Assembly (NCBI GenBank): GCA_035352895.1
Contig: DAOPYN010000007.1
Coordinates: 47,007-111,006 of the forward strand
Reading direction: 5' to 3'
Length of the DNA stretch: 64,000 nt
Source: UBA5070 sp035352895
GTDB taxonomy: Bacteria > Fibrobacterota > Fibrobacteria > UBA5070
Shown here piece after piece: positions 16,916 to 25,018 of the stretch (position 1 is the first letter of the stretch; each line of letters begins with the position of its first letter). The position numbers were made by a program, and so were the translations under genes. The notes under the pieces are model-generated. The model was not told the origin of the DNA, made no database searches, and saw nothing but the letters and a program-made list of their open reading frames with translations.

Positions 16916-18007
16916 ATGCTGATCGATTCAACGCTGCGCGAGGGCATGCAGGCCATCGACGTCTATCTGGACGCGCGGGAACGCGTCGAGCTTGCCTCGA
17001 GGATCGCCTCCGCGGGAGTCGCGGAACTGGAGATCGGATGGTCCGACCGGGGTCAGGATCTCCAGGCGGTGGTTTCGGCCGTCCACCACGAACGCGCGCG
17101 CGCCCTTGTCTGGAGCATGGCCCGTCGAGTCTCGCTGGAGGCGGCGGCCCGCTCCGGCGCGGAGGCGGTGAGCGTCTGCTTGCCCGCCTCGCGACGCCAC
17201 CAGTCGGAGCGGTTCGGCCTGGATCTGGCAGGGGTGGAAGACTGGGTCCGCGAATCCGTCGCGCAGGCAAGGCACCTGTTCGCCTTCGTCCAAGTGGGCT
17301 TCGAGGACGCCTCGCGCGCCGACCGGACCGTCCTGGCCACCCTCCTCCAGGTCGCGGAGGATTCCGGAGCGGATCGCGTCCGGGTGGCCGACACCGTCGG
17401 CTTGCTGTCCCCCCTGGAGGTGGCCAGGCTGGTCTCCCGAACCCACGCGGCAACCAAGCTGCCCCTGGGAGTGCATCTGCACGACGACCTCGGAATGGCC
17501 ACCGCCGGGGCGATCACGGCCATCGAATCCGGTGCCACCTGCGCCGACTCCACCCTCCTGGGGATCGGGGAACGGGCGGGGATCTCCGCGACCGAAGAGA
17601 TCGCCGCCTGGGGCGTGTTGCGCCACGGGATGGACATCGACCTCCGCGCCCTGCGCGATGCCTGCCAGTGGCTCGCCTCCCGGACCGGGATGGTCATCCC
17701 GGGATCCAAGGCGGTCGCGGGCGGGAACCTGTTCTCCACCGGCACGGGGATCCACGTGGACGCCATCGGCCGCAACCCCTCCCTCTACGAGCCGTGGGAT
17801 CCCGTCCGCACCGGACACGAGCGTTCCAGCGTGCTGGGGGCCAATTCCGGGAAGGGGGCGGTGCGCTTGAAGCTCCAGGAACTTGGCCTCCCGGAGCCGT
17901 CGGACCTGGAGGACTTGGTTGACGAAATCCGTCACGAAGGAGCCCGCCTGCGCCGCCCCCTGCGGGACGAGGAACTGCCTCGATTCCTGGAGCGACCGGT
18001 GGGGTGA
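16916..18007 (+). CDS. nifV: Homocitrate synthase, NifV type
   Basis: NifV condenses acetyl-CoA with 2-oxoglutarate to give homocitrate, the organic ligand of the iron-molybdenum cofactor. The 363-residue frame is chosen from ATG 16916 because a perfect AGGAGG (16904-16909) is six bases upstream; an ATG two codons earlier overlaps the spacer. The family DSTLREGMQA motif (metal and substrate binding) is at the N terminus and the metal-binding HLHDDLGMA at ~185, followed by GIGERAGI. It has the short C terminus of NifV rather than the LeuA regulatory domain. It stands alone on the plus strand with its own NifA/sigma-54-type promoter, while the other biosynthetic genes run the opposite way. Confidence 0.92.
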   Translation: MLIDSTLREGMQAIDVYLDARERVELASRIASAGVAELEIGWSDRGQDLQAVVSAVHHERARALVWSMARRVSLEAAARSGAEAVSVCLPASRRHQSERFGLDLAGVEDWVRESVAQARHLFAFVQVGFEDASRADRTVLATLLQVAEDSGADRVRVADTVGLLSPLEVARLVSRTHAATKLPLGVHLHDDLGMATAGAITAIESGATCADSTLLGIGERAGISATEEIAAWGVLRHGMDIDLRALRDACQWLASRTGMVIPGSKAVAGGNLFSTGTGIHVDAIGRNPSLYEPWDPVRTGHERSSVLGANSGKGAVRLKLQELGLPEPSDLEDLVDEIRHEGARLRRPLRDEELPRFLERPVG

Positions 18008-18113
18008 GGACGGTTGCGGACCGAGGCCTGGACCGCCCTCGCGACCCTCCAGGCTACCGGCGGAAGACCGCCACAGCATCAAACGGGGCGCCTACCCACG
18101 ACACCTTCCGTGT

Positions 18114-18158
18114 TTTACCATGAAAATCCCGCACCTTCAGCGGGATCTTAATGGTAAA
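18114..18158. repeat. Imperfect long hairpin between nifV and nifB
   Basis: TTTACCAT (18114-18121) pairs with ATGGTAAA (18151-18158), and ATCCCGC (18126-18132) pairs with GCGGGAT (18140-18146). A symmetric 4x4 internal loop separates the two stems and a 7-base loop caps them. It lies in the 210-base gap between convergent nifV and nifB and could end or protect either transcript; no U-tract is present. Confidence 0.45.
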
Positions 18159-18217
18159 CGACCTGGATGGGATCCACCGCGATCCCCACCCTGAGGTCTT
18201 CCGCGAATCCGCGTGAG

Positions 18218-19498
18218 CTACCCGCAACCCGTTCCCGGTTCGCGCACCTTTCCGCATCCGCAGGCGCTGCCCAATCCGTTGCGCCGCGCCCGGAGCTTGG
18301 CGATGTCCTGGCCGCCGTAAACGGTCTCCAGGGCGTCGTCGATGAGTCCCTCCATCTCGCAGACCGCCACGCCCCTGGCCTCCAATGCCTTGCGCGGCGC
18401 CTCGCCGGCCGCCGCCACCAGGATGGCCCGGCAGTCGGACACCACCTCGGCGAGCTCCTCCCAGCGCGATCCGCCCGAACCCGGCGAGGGGCAGGGGCGG
18501 TCGGCGATCAGACGGAATCCGTCGTCGGAGCGTTCCCAGATCTGGACGCGATCCGCCACGCCCAGGTGCTGGTTCACGAGCACCCCTTCCTGCGTGGCCA
18601 CGGCCACGTAGGGACGGTCGCGCGCGACCTCCTCGCGGGCCTCGTCCATCAGGCTCGCGAACTCCCGCGACCGATCCTCTTCCAACAGTCCCACCGCGTC
18701 GGCGCGGCAGCGCTGGCAGTGCATCATCTGCTTGAGGTACTTGCTGGAACCTCTGCGCGCCCGGTGCATGGTGTTGGCGTCGGGCTCGGGAAGGTCCTCG
18801 AAGAGGGCCCCCGGAGCGGGAGTCATGGGGATCAGGTTGTGGACGTCGGCGCCCAGTTCCGACACCACGCGGGCGATGTCCTCCACGTGGTGGTCGTTCA
18901 CGCCCGGCACCACCACGGTGTTGATCTTCACTTCGATGCCGTGGGACTTGAACTTGGGAATGGCGGCCAGCTGGCGTTCCATCAGGAGCTTGGCCCCCTC
19001 GATGCCCCGGTAGGTCTTCTTGCCGTCGCGCACCCAGGCGTACACCTTCGCCCCCACCTCGGGATCCACCGCGTTGATGGTGATGGTCATGTGCGACACC
19101 CGCACCTCGGCGAGGCCGTCCACCACGTCGTCCGTGAGGCCCAGGCCATTGGACGACACGCACAGGAGCATCTCCGGAGCGGTGTCGCGGATCAGGCGGA
19201 GCGTCTCCATGGTCGCGTCCGTGTTGGCGAACGGATCGCCGGGACCCGCGATCCCGCACACGGCGATGCGCGGCTCCGCGGCGATGGCGCGGTGCAGGTA
19301 GGCGGCAGCCTCCTTGGGGGCCAGCACGCGGCTGGACACCCCCGGCCGGCTCTCGTTGGGGCAGTCGGTCTTGCGGGAGCAGTAGGCGCACTGGATGTTG
19401 CACTTGGGCGCCACGGGAAGGTGGATGCGCCCGAACTCGTGCTTTTTCCCTTCGCTGAAGCAGGGATGCCGTTCCACGGGAAGTCTCGACTGGAACAT
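18218..19498 (-). CDS. nifB: Nitrogenase cofactor biosynthesis protein NifB (radical SAM + NifX-like domain)
   Basis: NifB fuses two 4Fe-4S units with a SAM-derived carbide to make NifB-co, the core of all nitrogenase cofactors. Residues 33-40 are the radical SAM motif CNIQCAYC, preceded by HPCFSEGKKHEFGRIHLPVA with the family histidine and cysteine. Further conserved cysteines lie in CGIAGPGDPF and MMHCQRCRADAVG. The C-terminal ~120 residues (from ~300) form a NifX/NafY-like cofactor-binding domain, as in two-domain NifBs, ending in cysteine-rich CGCG and TGCG. AGGAG precedes the ATG. It follows nifN by 49 bases and is the last gene of nifENB. Confidence 0.96.
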   Translation of the reverse strand: MFQSRLPVERHPCFSEGKKHEFGRIHLPVAPKCNIQCAYCSRKTDCPNESRPGVSSRVLAPKEAAAYLHRAIAAEPRIAVCGIAGPGDPFANTDATMETLRLIRDTAPEMLLCVSSNGLGLTDDVVDGLAEVRVSHMTITINAVDPEVGAKVYAWVRDGKKTYRGIEGAKLLMERQLAAIPKFKSHGIEVKINTVVVPGVNDHHVEDIARVVSELGADVHNLIPMTPAPGALFEDLPEPDANTMHRARRGSSKYLKQMMHCQRCRADAVGLLEEDRSREFASLMDEAREEVARDRPYVAVATQEGVLVNQHLGVADRVQIWERSDDGFRLIADRPCPSPGSGGSRWEELAEVVSDCRAILVAAAGEAPRKALEARGVAVCEMEGLIDDALETVYGGQDIAKLRARRNGLGSACGCGKVREPGTGCG

Positions 19499-19547
19499 GA
19501 CCGTTCTCCTTTGTTGGGTTGCGACGGATTTTGGCGGCCACGGGCCG

Positions 19548-20933
19548 TCAGAGATACGAGTAGCCCACCGGCGAGTCGTCCTGGCGCTTTTCCAGGATGG
19601 CGTTGACGATGGTGTCCAAGAGGTTCAGGGCGCCGCGCCAGCCCACGTGGAGCATGCGTTGGCCGCCGAAGCGGTCGTGCAGGGGGAATCCCACCCGCAC
19701 CAGGGGAACATCGCGGCGACGCGACAATTTGTAGCCCTTGGCGTGGCCCAGGAAGAAGTCCGCCTGCTGGCTTTCGACGCAGTCCTCCACGTCGCGGAAA
19801 TCGGAATCCGACAACACCCGCGGCGGCTCCTCCAAAAACGACCGCGTCACGCGGTCGATCTCGGAGGCCAGGTTCCCGCTCTTGCCACCGGAAGCCGCCA
19901 GCGTGGTCTTGACGCCGATTTCCGTCAGGAAGGCGACCAGGCCCACCACCATGTCCTCGTCCCCGAAGACCACCGCGGTCCGGCCCGACAGGTACTTGTG
20001 GGCGTCCACGCAGGCGTCGATCAACCGCCCACGCTCCATCTGCAGGATGGCGGGCGTCTCGCGACCGGAGACTTCCTCCAGCAATGCGGCGAAGGCGTCT
20101 GTCTCGCGGATCCCGATGGGAAGTCCCAGGTTGCGCACCGGTACCTTCCAGGCCTCCCCCAGGTAGGAGGTGGCGGAAATCCTGGGAGCGATCGTGCGAC
20201 CGAACTCCACCGCCATGCGGCTTCCCGGGAGGGCGCGCATCTGGTCCATGGTGGTTCCGCCCGCCGACATCAGTGGCATCTCGTCCAACGCGGGCCCGTC
20301 CAGGCGTTCGGAATAGTCCGGGACCAGCGTGGCGCCCAGCCCGAAGGCCTGGACCAATTCCCGCAGGTGGCGGAGATCCGCCGGCGACACGAAGTTGGGA
20401 AACAGGGCCACGCCCCCGTGGGGGGCGGTGGGCTCCGCGAAGTGCTCCACCAGGGCGCGGGTGGCTCCGTGGAATCCATCCATGTGGGTGCCGTCGTAGC
20501 TGGGGCACGACACCTTCACCACCTCCGGATTGCCCGCGTCCAACGGATGCTCCAGGACCTCCTTGTCCCATTCGTGCACGAGCATGCCCAAATCCTCGCC
20601 GGTGGTCTCCGTGAGGCAGGTTGTGGCCAGGCCCACCACCTTGGCGCCGTACTTCTCCGTGACGTTGCGCAATCCCTTGCGCAGCGACGGCCCGCCACCC
20701 AGCACGGCTTCCTTCTCCGAAACGCTGGAGGACGCGATGTCCACCGGCTCGCGGAAGTGGCTGATCAGGTAGCGGCGCATGTAGGTGGCGCATCCTTGCG
20801 AGCCGTGCAGGAACGGGACGCAGCCCTCCACACCCTGGAAGGCCACCATGGCGCCCAGCGGGCGGCACTGGTGGCAGGGATTGGCCGTGGACACCCAGGG
20901 TTCGCGCCGTTGCGCATCGGCGGTCTTGATCAT
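19548..20933 (-). CDS. nifN: Nitrogenase cofactor scaffold subunit NifN
   Basis: NifN forms the NifEN scaffold on which NifB-co matures to FeMo-co. The 461-residue protein is NifK-like: PCHQCRPLGAMVAFQGVEGC and HGSQGCATYMRRYLISHF near the N terminus, TTCLTETTGEDL at ~110 and SCPSYDGTHMDGFHGA at ~150. The ATG at 20933 overlaps the nifE stop (ATGA), so the pair is co-translated. Relative to NifK the cysteine pattern is reduced, as expected for NifN. Confidence 0.95.
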   Translation of the reverse strand: MIKTADAQRREPWVSTANPCHQCRPLGAMVAFQGVEGCVPFLHGSQGCATYMRRYLISHFREPVDIASSSVSEKEAVLGGGPSLRKGLRNVTEKYGAKVVGLATTCLTETTGEDLGMLVHEWDKEVLEHPLDAGNPEVVKVSCPSYDGTHMDGFHGATRALVEHFAEPTAPHGGVALFPNFVSPADLRHLRELVQAFGLGATLVPDYSERLDGPALDEMPLMSAGGTTMDQMRALPGSRMAVEFGRTIAPRISATSYLGEAWKVPVRNLGLPIGIRETDAFAALLEEVSGRETPAILQMERGRLIDACVDAHKYLSGRTAVVFGDEDMVVGLVAFLTEIGVKTTLAASGGKSGNLASEIDRVTRSFLEEPPRVLSDSDFRDVEDCVESQQADFFLGHAKGYKLSRRRDVPLVRVGFPLHDRFGGQRMLHVGWRGALNLLDTIVNAILEKRQDDSPVGYSYL

Positions 20934-22342
20934 GGCATCCTCCTGTTGACGGTTTCCGTCGAAAGTGGGGTGTTGGCGGTGGTGCGTCCGATGCGTCGCG
21001 GCACCAGCTTCCAGATGGGGCTCTCCACCGTGGCGGCCACCTCCCTGGCGAAGTTCCGCATGCCCAGGAATCCCTCCAAGGCCAGCTTGCGCTCGTGGTT
21101 GTGGTCGCAGAAGCCCAGTCCCAGCTTGTAGGCGATGGGCCGTTCCTTGACGCCTCCCACCAGGATGTCCACATCGTTGTCGCGCAGGAACGCCCCCAGT
21201 TCCAGAGGATTGGTGTCGTCCACGATCACCGTGCCCGGATCGCACACCTGCTGGATCTCCCGGTAGTCCTCCTCGGTTCCGGTCTGCGATCCCACCAGGG
21301 TCACCTTCACGCCCAGGTGGCGGAAGGCCTTGATCAGCGAGAAGGCCTTGAACGCTCCGCCCACGTAGATCGCGGCGGTCTTTCCCTGCAGGCGCTTCTT
21401 GAGCTCCTTCATTTCCGGGACCAGCGTGGAAAGTTCCTCGGCCACGATCCTGCGGGCCTTCTCCATGACCTGCCAGTCCACGTCCTGGAAGTGGCGGGCC
21501 ACCGCGTAGAGGGATTCCGCCATGTCCTCGATCCCGAAGTACGACACCCGCAGGAAAGGAACCCCGTGCTTTTCCTTCATGTAGCGCGCGAGCTCCATGG
21601 TGGCGCCCGAGCACTGCACCACGTTGAGCTTGGCGCCGTGGCTTTTCCGGATATCGTCCACGCGGCCGTCTCCGGTGACGTTGGCCACCACCTGGAGTCC
21701 CATCTTCTCGTAGTACTGGCGGATCAGCCAGATCTCGCCGGCCAGGTTGAAGTCCCCCAGGATGTTGATGGACAAGGGACCGATCCCGGTGGTGTCGCCG
21801 GTGCCCACCAGGCGATCGATGGCCTTGCAGGCGGCGCTGTACCCGGCGCGCTTGTTGCCCTTGAATCCTTCCGACTGGACCGCGATCACGGGGATCCCCA
21901 CGTCGGCTTCCACACGCTTGCACACGGCCTCGATGTCGTCGCCGATCACTCCCGCCACGCAAGTGGAATAGACGAAGGCGCCACGGGGCTGGTACTTGGC
22001 GATGAGTTCGCGCAGGGACCGCTCCAGCTTTTTCTCCGCCCCGAAGATGACCTCGCGTTCGCGCATGTCGGTGGAAAACGACATGCGGTGCAGTTCGGGC
22101 CCGCTGGAGAGGGCACCGCGGATGTCCCAGGTGTAGGCGGCGCAACCGATGGGCCCGTGCACCAGGTGCAGGGCGTCGGCGATCGGGTAGAGCACCACAC
22201 GGGCGCCGCAGAACACGCAGGCCCGCTGCGACACGGCCCCCGACAGGCTCTGCTTGTCGCAGGAGATGGACTCCTGGCCGCTGCCCGCCACGAGGATCTG
22301 CCCTTTGCGTTCGGCGAAGACCGAGATCGAATCGGTTCCCAT
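20930..22342 (-). CDS. nifE: Nitrogenase cofactor scaffold subunit NifE
   Basis: NifE is the NifD-like partner in the NifEN scaffold complex. The chosen ATG (22342; GGAGGG 8 bases upstream) gives 470 residues; an upstream in-frame ATG at 22387 falls where transcription is predicted to start. Visible family features are QRACVFCGARVVLYPIADA and VHGPIGCAAYTWDIRG near the N terminus, STCVAGVIGDD (~130) and ESPIWKLVPRR at the C terminus. It is the first gene of nifE-nifN-nifB. Confidence 0.95.
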   Translation of the reverse strand: MGTDSISVFAERKGQILVAGSGQESISCDKQSLSGAVSQRACVFCGARVVLYPIADALHLVHGPIGCAAYTWDIRGALSSGPELHRMSFSTDMREREVIFGAEKKLERSLRELIAKYQPRGAFVYSTCVAGVIGDDIEAVCKRVEADVGIPVIAVQSEGFKGNKRAGYSAACKAIDRLVGTGDTTGIGPLSINILGDFNLAGEIWLIRQYYEKMGLQVVANVTGDGRVDDIRKSHGAKLNVVQCSGATMELARYMKEKHGVPFLRVSYFGIEDMAESLYAVARHFQDVDWQVMEKARRIVAEELSTLVPEMKELKKRLQGKTAAIYVGGAFKAFSLIKAFRHLGVKVTLVGSQTGTEEDYREIQQVCDPGTVIVDDTNPLELGAFLRDNDVDILVGGVKERPIAYKLGLGFCDHNHERKLALEGFLGMRNFAREVAATVESPIWKLVPRRIGRTTANTPLSTETVNRRMP

Positions 22343-22398
22343 CTGAGCGCCCTCCCCGGTACATCGCGGCGCGACATCGCGCCACATCCGGACGGAAG

Positions 22399-22414
22399 AT
22401 CAAGGACCATGCCA
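22399..22414 (-). promoter_or_regulatory. Sigma-54 (-24/-12) promoter of nifENB
   Basis: On the minus strand the element reads TGGCATGGTCCTTGAT. The -24 half matches consensus, and the -12 half is TTGAT instead of TTGCW, the same deviation as in the nifH promoter of this window. The predicted start near 22387 gives a ~45-base leader. No exact TGT-N10-ACA site was found upstream; the inverted repeat at 22474-22525 might take that role. Confidence 0.5.
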
Positions 22415-22473
22415 AAGAACCAGATCCGCGATTCCCGCAATTGTCCATCCGCACCGGAGTCTACAGGAGGGAG

Positions 22474-22525
22474 AATGTCAGAGAAGGTGCGATTGTCATT
22501 GTCCCAATGCGATCATTCTGACATT
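22474..22525. repeat. 9-bp inverted repeat upstream of the nifE promoter
   Basis: AATGTCAGA (22474-22482) and TCTGACATT (22517-22525) are perfect inverted copies with centres ~43 bases apart (four helical turns). They bracket two further TGTC half-sites. The TGTC/GACA cores resemble halves of a NifA site, so an activator could bind here to act on the promoter at 22399-22414. Confidence 0.4.
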
Positions 22526-22557
22526 TCCCGTCATCGCCTGGCGCGGGACCAAAGGAG

Positions 22558-22583
22558 AAACGACGACCCGAAGGTCGTCGTTT
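22558..22583 (-). terminator. UUCG-capped terminator after the ferredoxin gene
   Basis: A perfect 11-bp stem (AAACGACGACC at 22558-22568 with GGTCGTCGTTT at 22573-22583) closes a C(UUCG)G tetraloop when read on the minus strand, followed by TTTCTCCTTT. The orientation of the UUCG loop and the T-rich tail both point to the minus-strand ferredoxin transcript. Confidence 0.7.
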
Positions 22584-22615
22584 CCGCGCTCGCGGTGGCT
22601 GCCGCGGCGAAAGGT

Positions 22616-22650
22616 GCCGATCCGCAACAAGAGCCTGCTTGCGGATCGGC
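22616..22650. repeat. 12-bp stem-loop behind the ferredoxin gene
   Basis: GCCGATCCGCAA (22616-22627) pairs perfectly with TTGCGGATCGGC (22639-22650) around an 11-base loop, upstream of the UUCG terminator in the direction of transcription. It may protect the 3' end of the ferredoxin mRNA. Confidence 0.45.
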
Positions 22651-22746
22651 GCCAGGCAAGCCCGGAGGGAGGTCGACAGGTCGAGGGCGGGGAATATCCG
22701 GCCCGATGTCTCATGTCCATCCCCCTGGTTTTCCTCCCTCCGGGAC

Positions 22747-23052
22747 TCAGGTCAGTTCGTACTGCTTGCAGGTCTCCCCTTCCTGCATGGCGTCCAGGAT
22801 CGCGTCGATGGCCTCCTCGTCCACCTTGCCGTACCAGACGTTGTCCGGATGGACGATCATGATCGGGCCGCGGTCGCACGCCTTGAGGCAGGCGGTGCTG
22901 GACACCGTCACCCCATCCATGCCGCGATCGGCGAGTTCGCCTTCCAGGTACCCCAGAAGATCGTTGGCTCCTTTCTTCTTGCAGGCCCCCTGGGCCTCGC
23001 CCGTGACGCGGAAGCTCGCGCACACGAAGATCTGCTTTTCCGGCTTTTGCAT
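22747..23052 (-). CDS. [2Fe-2S] ferredoxin, thioredoxin-like (Shethna/CpFd type)
   Basis: A 101-residue ferredoxin with a thioredoxin-like fold. The ligand pattern is Cys11 and Cys24 in the first loop and Cys55/Cys59 in CLKAC, followed by DRGPIMIVHPDNVWYG, as in the Clostridium pasteurianum and Azotobacter 2Fe-2S ferredoxins linked to nitrogenase. GGAGG precedes the ATG. It sits between nifHDK and nifENB on the same strand, so a role in nitrogenase electron supply or protection is likely. Whether it is on the nifHDK transcript or has its own start is unclear, because 475 bases separate it from nifK. Confidence 0.88.
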   Translation of the reverse strand: MQKPEKQIFVCASFRVTGEAQGACKKKGANDLLGYLEGELADRGMDGVTVSSTACLKACDRGPIMIVHPDNVWYGKVDEEAIDAILDAMQEGETCKQYELT

Positions 23053-23098
23053 AGGTCCCCCCTCCGAAGATTCGCCGCTTTGAATTCTGGTGGATAAT

Positions 23099-23134
23099 CC
23101 CCCGGCATCGGAACTGGCGGTCCGATGCCGGGGG
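23099..23134. repeat. 14-bp stem-loop upstream of the ferredoxin gene
   Basis: The arms 23099-23112 and 23121-23134 (CCCCCGGCATCGGA and its complement) are perfect, with an 8-base loop. It lies 47 bases before the ferredoxin start on the minus strand, so it could be a processing or attenuation element between nifHDK and fdx. No T-run follows on the minus strand. Confidence 0.5.
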
Positions 23135-23210
23135 AGCGTATGCCGCCCGTCGCCGGGCGGATGGGGCCAATTTGCGCCCCCTCGGAAATCGTCAACAAAC
23201 CGTTGAATGT

Positions 23211-23282
23211 CTCACTCGATGAGAATGGCGAGTCCGGGGGATGCAGCCGACGTGACAAGATCTGCGACGGCGACCAAGGCGT
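23211..23282. repeat. Intergenic repeat, copy 1
   Basis: This copy begins with TCGATGAGAATGGCGAG (23216-23232) and ends with CGACGGCGACCAAGGCGT (23265-23282). The ends match copy 2 (23387-23458) almost perfectly while the middle has diverged. An 11-bp hairpin (23294-23319) follows. Confidence 0.65.
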
Positions 23283-23293
23283 TTCCACCGAAC

Positions 23294-23319
23294 CTCCCAC
23301 TCGCTTTCGCGAGTGGGAG
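23294..23319. repeat. 11-bp stem-loop following repeat copy 1
   Basis: CTCCCACTCGC (23294-23304) pairs perfectly with GCGAGTGGGAG (23309-23319) around a four-base loop. A smaller hairpin (23454-23474, AGCGTAC/GTACGCT) occupies the comparable place after copy 2. Confidence 0.55.
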
Positions 23320-23386
23320 CCAAGCTGAGCCCACACCGAGGATGCATCCACCTGATTCCATTCGTTCTTCGAAATACGTTGATCGT

Positions 23387-23458
23387 TTCAATCGATGAGA
23401 ATGGCGAGATGGGGGATGAAGTCGCAGCGACGAGCCCCTTCGACGGCGACCAAAGCGT
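23387..23458. repeat. Intergenic repeat, copy 2
   Basis: It starts with the identical TCGATGAGAATGGCGAG (23392-23408) and ends with CGACGGCGACCAAAGCGT (23441-23458), exactly 176 bases after copy 1. The copies have equal length but a poorly conserved centre with compensating one-base gaps. Confidence 0.65.
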
Positions 23459-23527
23459 ACGCGTTCGGTACGCTGCGGGAACCGGAGAATGGGGTCGGAG
23501 CAAGAATTCGCCCCCAGATCGCCGTTC

Positions 23528-24898
23528 TCACATCTGCAGTTCCAGCTTGTGCTCTTCCACGTCCCGATCGATCCGATCCATGAGCAGGTTCAGGATCTTT
23601 TCGGCCAGGCGGATGCCTCCCATGTAGCCCACGCTCGGGAAGTGCTGGTGCCCCTGGCGGTCCAAGATCGGGAACCCGAAGCGAAGGAAGGGCACGTCCT
23701 CGTCGCGGGCCATGTACTTGCCGTAGGTGTTCCCGATCAGCAGATCCACCGGCTCGTTCTTCATGAGCTGGTGCAGCAGGAACATGTCGCCGCCCACCTT
23801 CACGTTGGAATCGGGATTGATTTCCGTGAGGCGGTCGCGGATGTAGTTGCCCTCGGTTCCGGTGACCACGTGCCGCACGCTCATACCCATGGTGCGTAGG
23901 AATTCCGTGAGGGGGATGAGCTGGTCGGGATCCCCGAACACGGCCACCTTCCTGCCCCACAGGTACTGCTCCATGTCGGTGAGCAGGTCCACGAGCTTCC
24001 CGCGCTCGTCGGCGAGGGTTTCGGGAACCTCCACCGCGTAGGCGTTGCGCAGGGCGTCCACGAAGCGGTCGGTGGCGGCGAGGCCGATCGGCAGGTCCAG
24101 GACCTGTCCACCCACGCCGTGGTCGGTCTTGAGCTGTTCGAACCCGGCCAGGGTCGCCACGCGACCCAGCGCGAAGCTCTCGCGTGCGTCGCCGGCGCGC
24201 TCGATGTCCTCGATCTTAGCGCCGCCCTTGGGGTAGAACACGTGCTTGCCGGTCATGGGAGCGTCGAAGACGCCGTCGGTGTCCGGGAACATCACGAAGG
24301 GGATGCCCAGGACATTCAGGTACCGCTTGATCTCGCGCATGTCCGCTGGCTCCACCCAGCCCGGGATCACCGCGGCGAAATCGCCCTTGGTGCCGGAGGA
24401 CTTGCAGAGTCCCTTGACGATGCCCTTGACCATGTTGGCGTAACCGGTCACGTGGGTTCCCACGTAGCTCGGGGTGTTGCCGTAGATGATCCTCTTGCCT
24501 TCGGGGACCTTGCCGTCGTCGAAGGCCTTCTTGCTGATCTGCACCATGTCGTCGCCGATGGTCTCGGAGAGGCAGGTGGTGTGGATGGCGATGATCTTGG
24601 GGTCGTAGACCGAGAAGATGGTCTGGATGGCGGTGAGCAGGTTGGCCTGACCGCCGAACACCGCGGAGCCCTCGGTGAACGAGCTGGTGGAGGCCATCAC
24701 CGGATCCTTGTAGTGGCGCGTGAGCGTGCTCCGGTGGTAGGAGCAGCACCCCTGCGAGCCGTGGCTGTGGGGCAGGCATCCGTGGATGCCCAGCGCCGCG
24801 TACATGGCACCGATGGGTTGGCAGGTCTTGGCGGGATTGATGACCAGGGCTTCGCGCTCCTTGATCTCGCCCGCTGGGGTGTGTCTGAGCAGAGTCAT
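23528..24898 (-). CDS. nifK: Nitrogenase molybdenum-iron protein beta chain
   Basis: The beta subunit of dinitrogenase shares the P-cluster with NifD. The ligands are Cys26 (NPAKTCQPIGAM), Cys51 (HGSQGCCSYH) and Cys109 (HTTCLSETIGDD); their spacing of 25 and 58 equals that of Azotobacter Cys70/95/153. At 456 residues it lacks the ~45-60-residue N-terminal extension of proteobacterial NifK and so is the short form found in clostridia and other anaerobes. GGAG precedes the ATG. It is third in nifH-nifD-nifK. Confidence 0.97.
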   Translation of the reverse strand: MTLLRHTPAGEIKEREALVINPAKTCQPIGAMYAALGIHGCLPHSHGSQGCCSYHRSTLTRHYKDPVMASTSSFTEGSAVFGGQANLLTAIQTIFSVYDPKIIAIHTTCLSETIGDDMVQISKKAFDDGKVPEGKRIIYGNTPSYVGTHVTGYANMVKGIVKGLCKSSGTKGDFAAVIPGWVEPADMREIKRYLNVLGIPFVMFPDTDGVFDAPMTGKHVFYPKGGAKIEDIERAGDARESFALGRVATLAGFEQLKTDHGVGGQVLDLPIGLAATDRFVDALRNAYAVEVPETLADERGKLVDLLTDMEQYLWGRKVAVFGDPDQLIPLTEFLRTMGMSVRHVVTGTEGNYIRDRLTEINPDSNVKVGGDMFLLHQLMKNEPVDLLIGNTYGKYMARDEDVPFLRFGFPILDRQGHQHFPSVGYMGGIRLAEKILNLLMDRIDRDVEEHKLELQM

Positions 24899-24990
24899 TT
24901 TCCGTCTCCGTAGGTCGAGTTTCGGCGGAGTCCCGCCTGCATGTCAGGGTTCAGAGAACGCGGATGGCCCGTGGACCGTCCGCGTGGAAC

Positions 24991-25010
24991 CGGGGGGAAC
25001 GCTCCCCCCG
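24991..25010 (-). repeat. Stem-loop in the nifD-nifK gap
   Basis: CGGGGGGA (24991-24998) pairs with TCCCCCCG (25003-25010) around a four-base loop in the 120 bases between nifD and nifK. It may adjust the relative amounts of the two messages. Confidence 0.4.
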
Positions 25011-25018
25011 CGAGGTGA

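Larger units (their letters stand above)
22343..22746. other. Control region between nifE and the ferredoxin gene
   Basis: This 404-base stretch has no supported gene. From nifE outward it holds a -24/-12 promoter for nifE (22399-22414), a 9-bp inverted repeat AATGTCAGA (22474-22482)/TCTGACATT (22517-22525), a UUCG-capped terminator for the ferredoxin gene (22558-22583), and a further 12-bp hairpin (22616-22650). TGCGAT recurs at 22488 and 22509. Confidence 0.6.
23053..23527. other. Repeat- and hairpin-rich gap between nifK and the ferredoxin gene
   Basis: No convincing gene lies in these 475 bases. They contain two diverged copies of a ~70-base repeat 176 bases apart, an 11-bp hairpin (23294-23319), a 7-bp hairpin (23454-23474), a 14-bp hairpin (23099-23134) and a small GC hairpin (23143-23160). 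A weak minus-strand GG-N10-GC match lies at 23500-23513. Confidence 0.55.

Noticed and set aside
22355..22385. Short ACATCGCG repeats upstream of nifE as binding sites
   Set aside because: They fall inside the predicted transcribed leader and the in-frame upstream codons; two short copies in GC-rich DNA are not convincing.
19548..22454. Single 968-codon frame read as a NifE-NifN fusion
   Set aside because: Its first half is out of frame with nifE. The true nifE (20930-22342) and nifN (19548-20933) are separate genes overlapping by ATGA.
23192..23503. Short protein genes in the nifK-ferredoxin gap
   Set aside because: The frames overlap the DNA repeat in several phases, have no ribosome sites and are not the same phase in both repeat copies.
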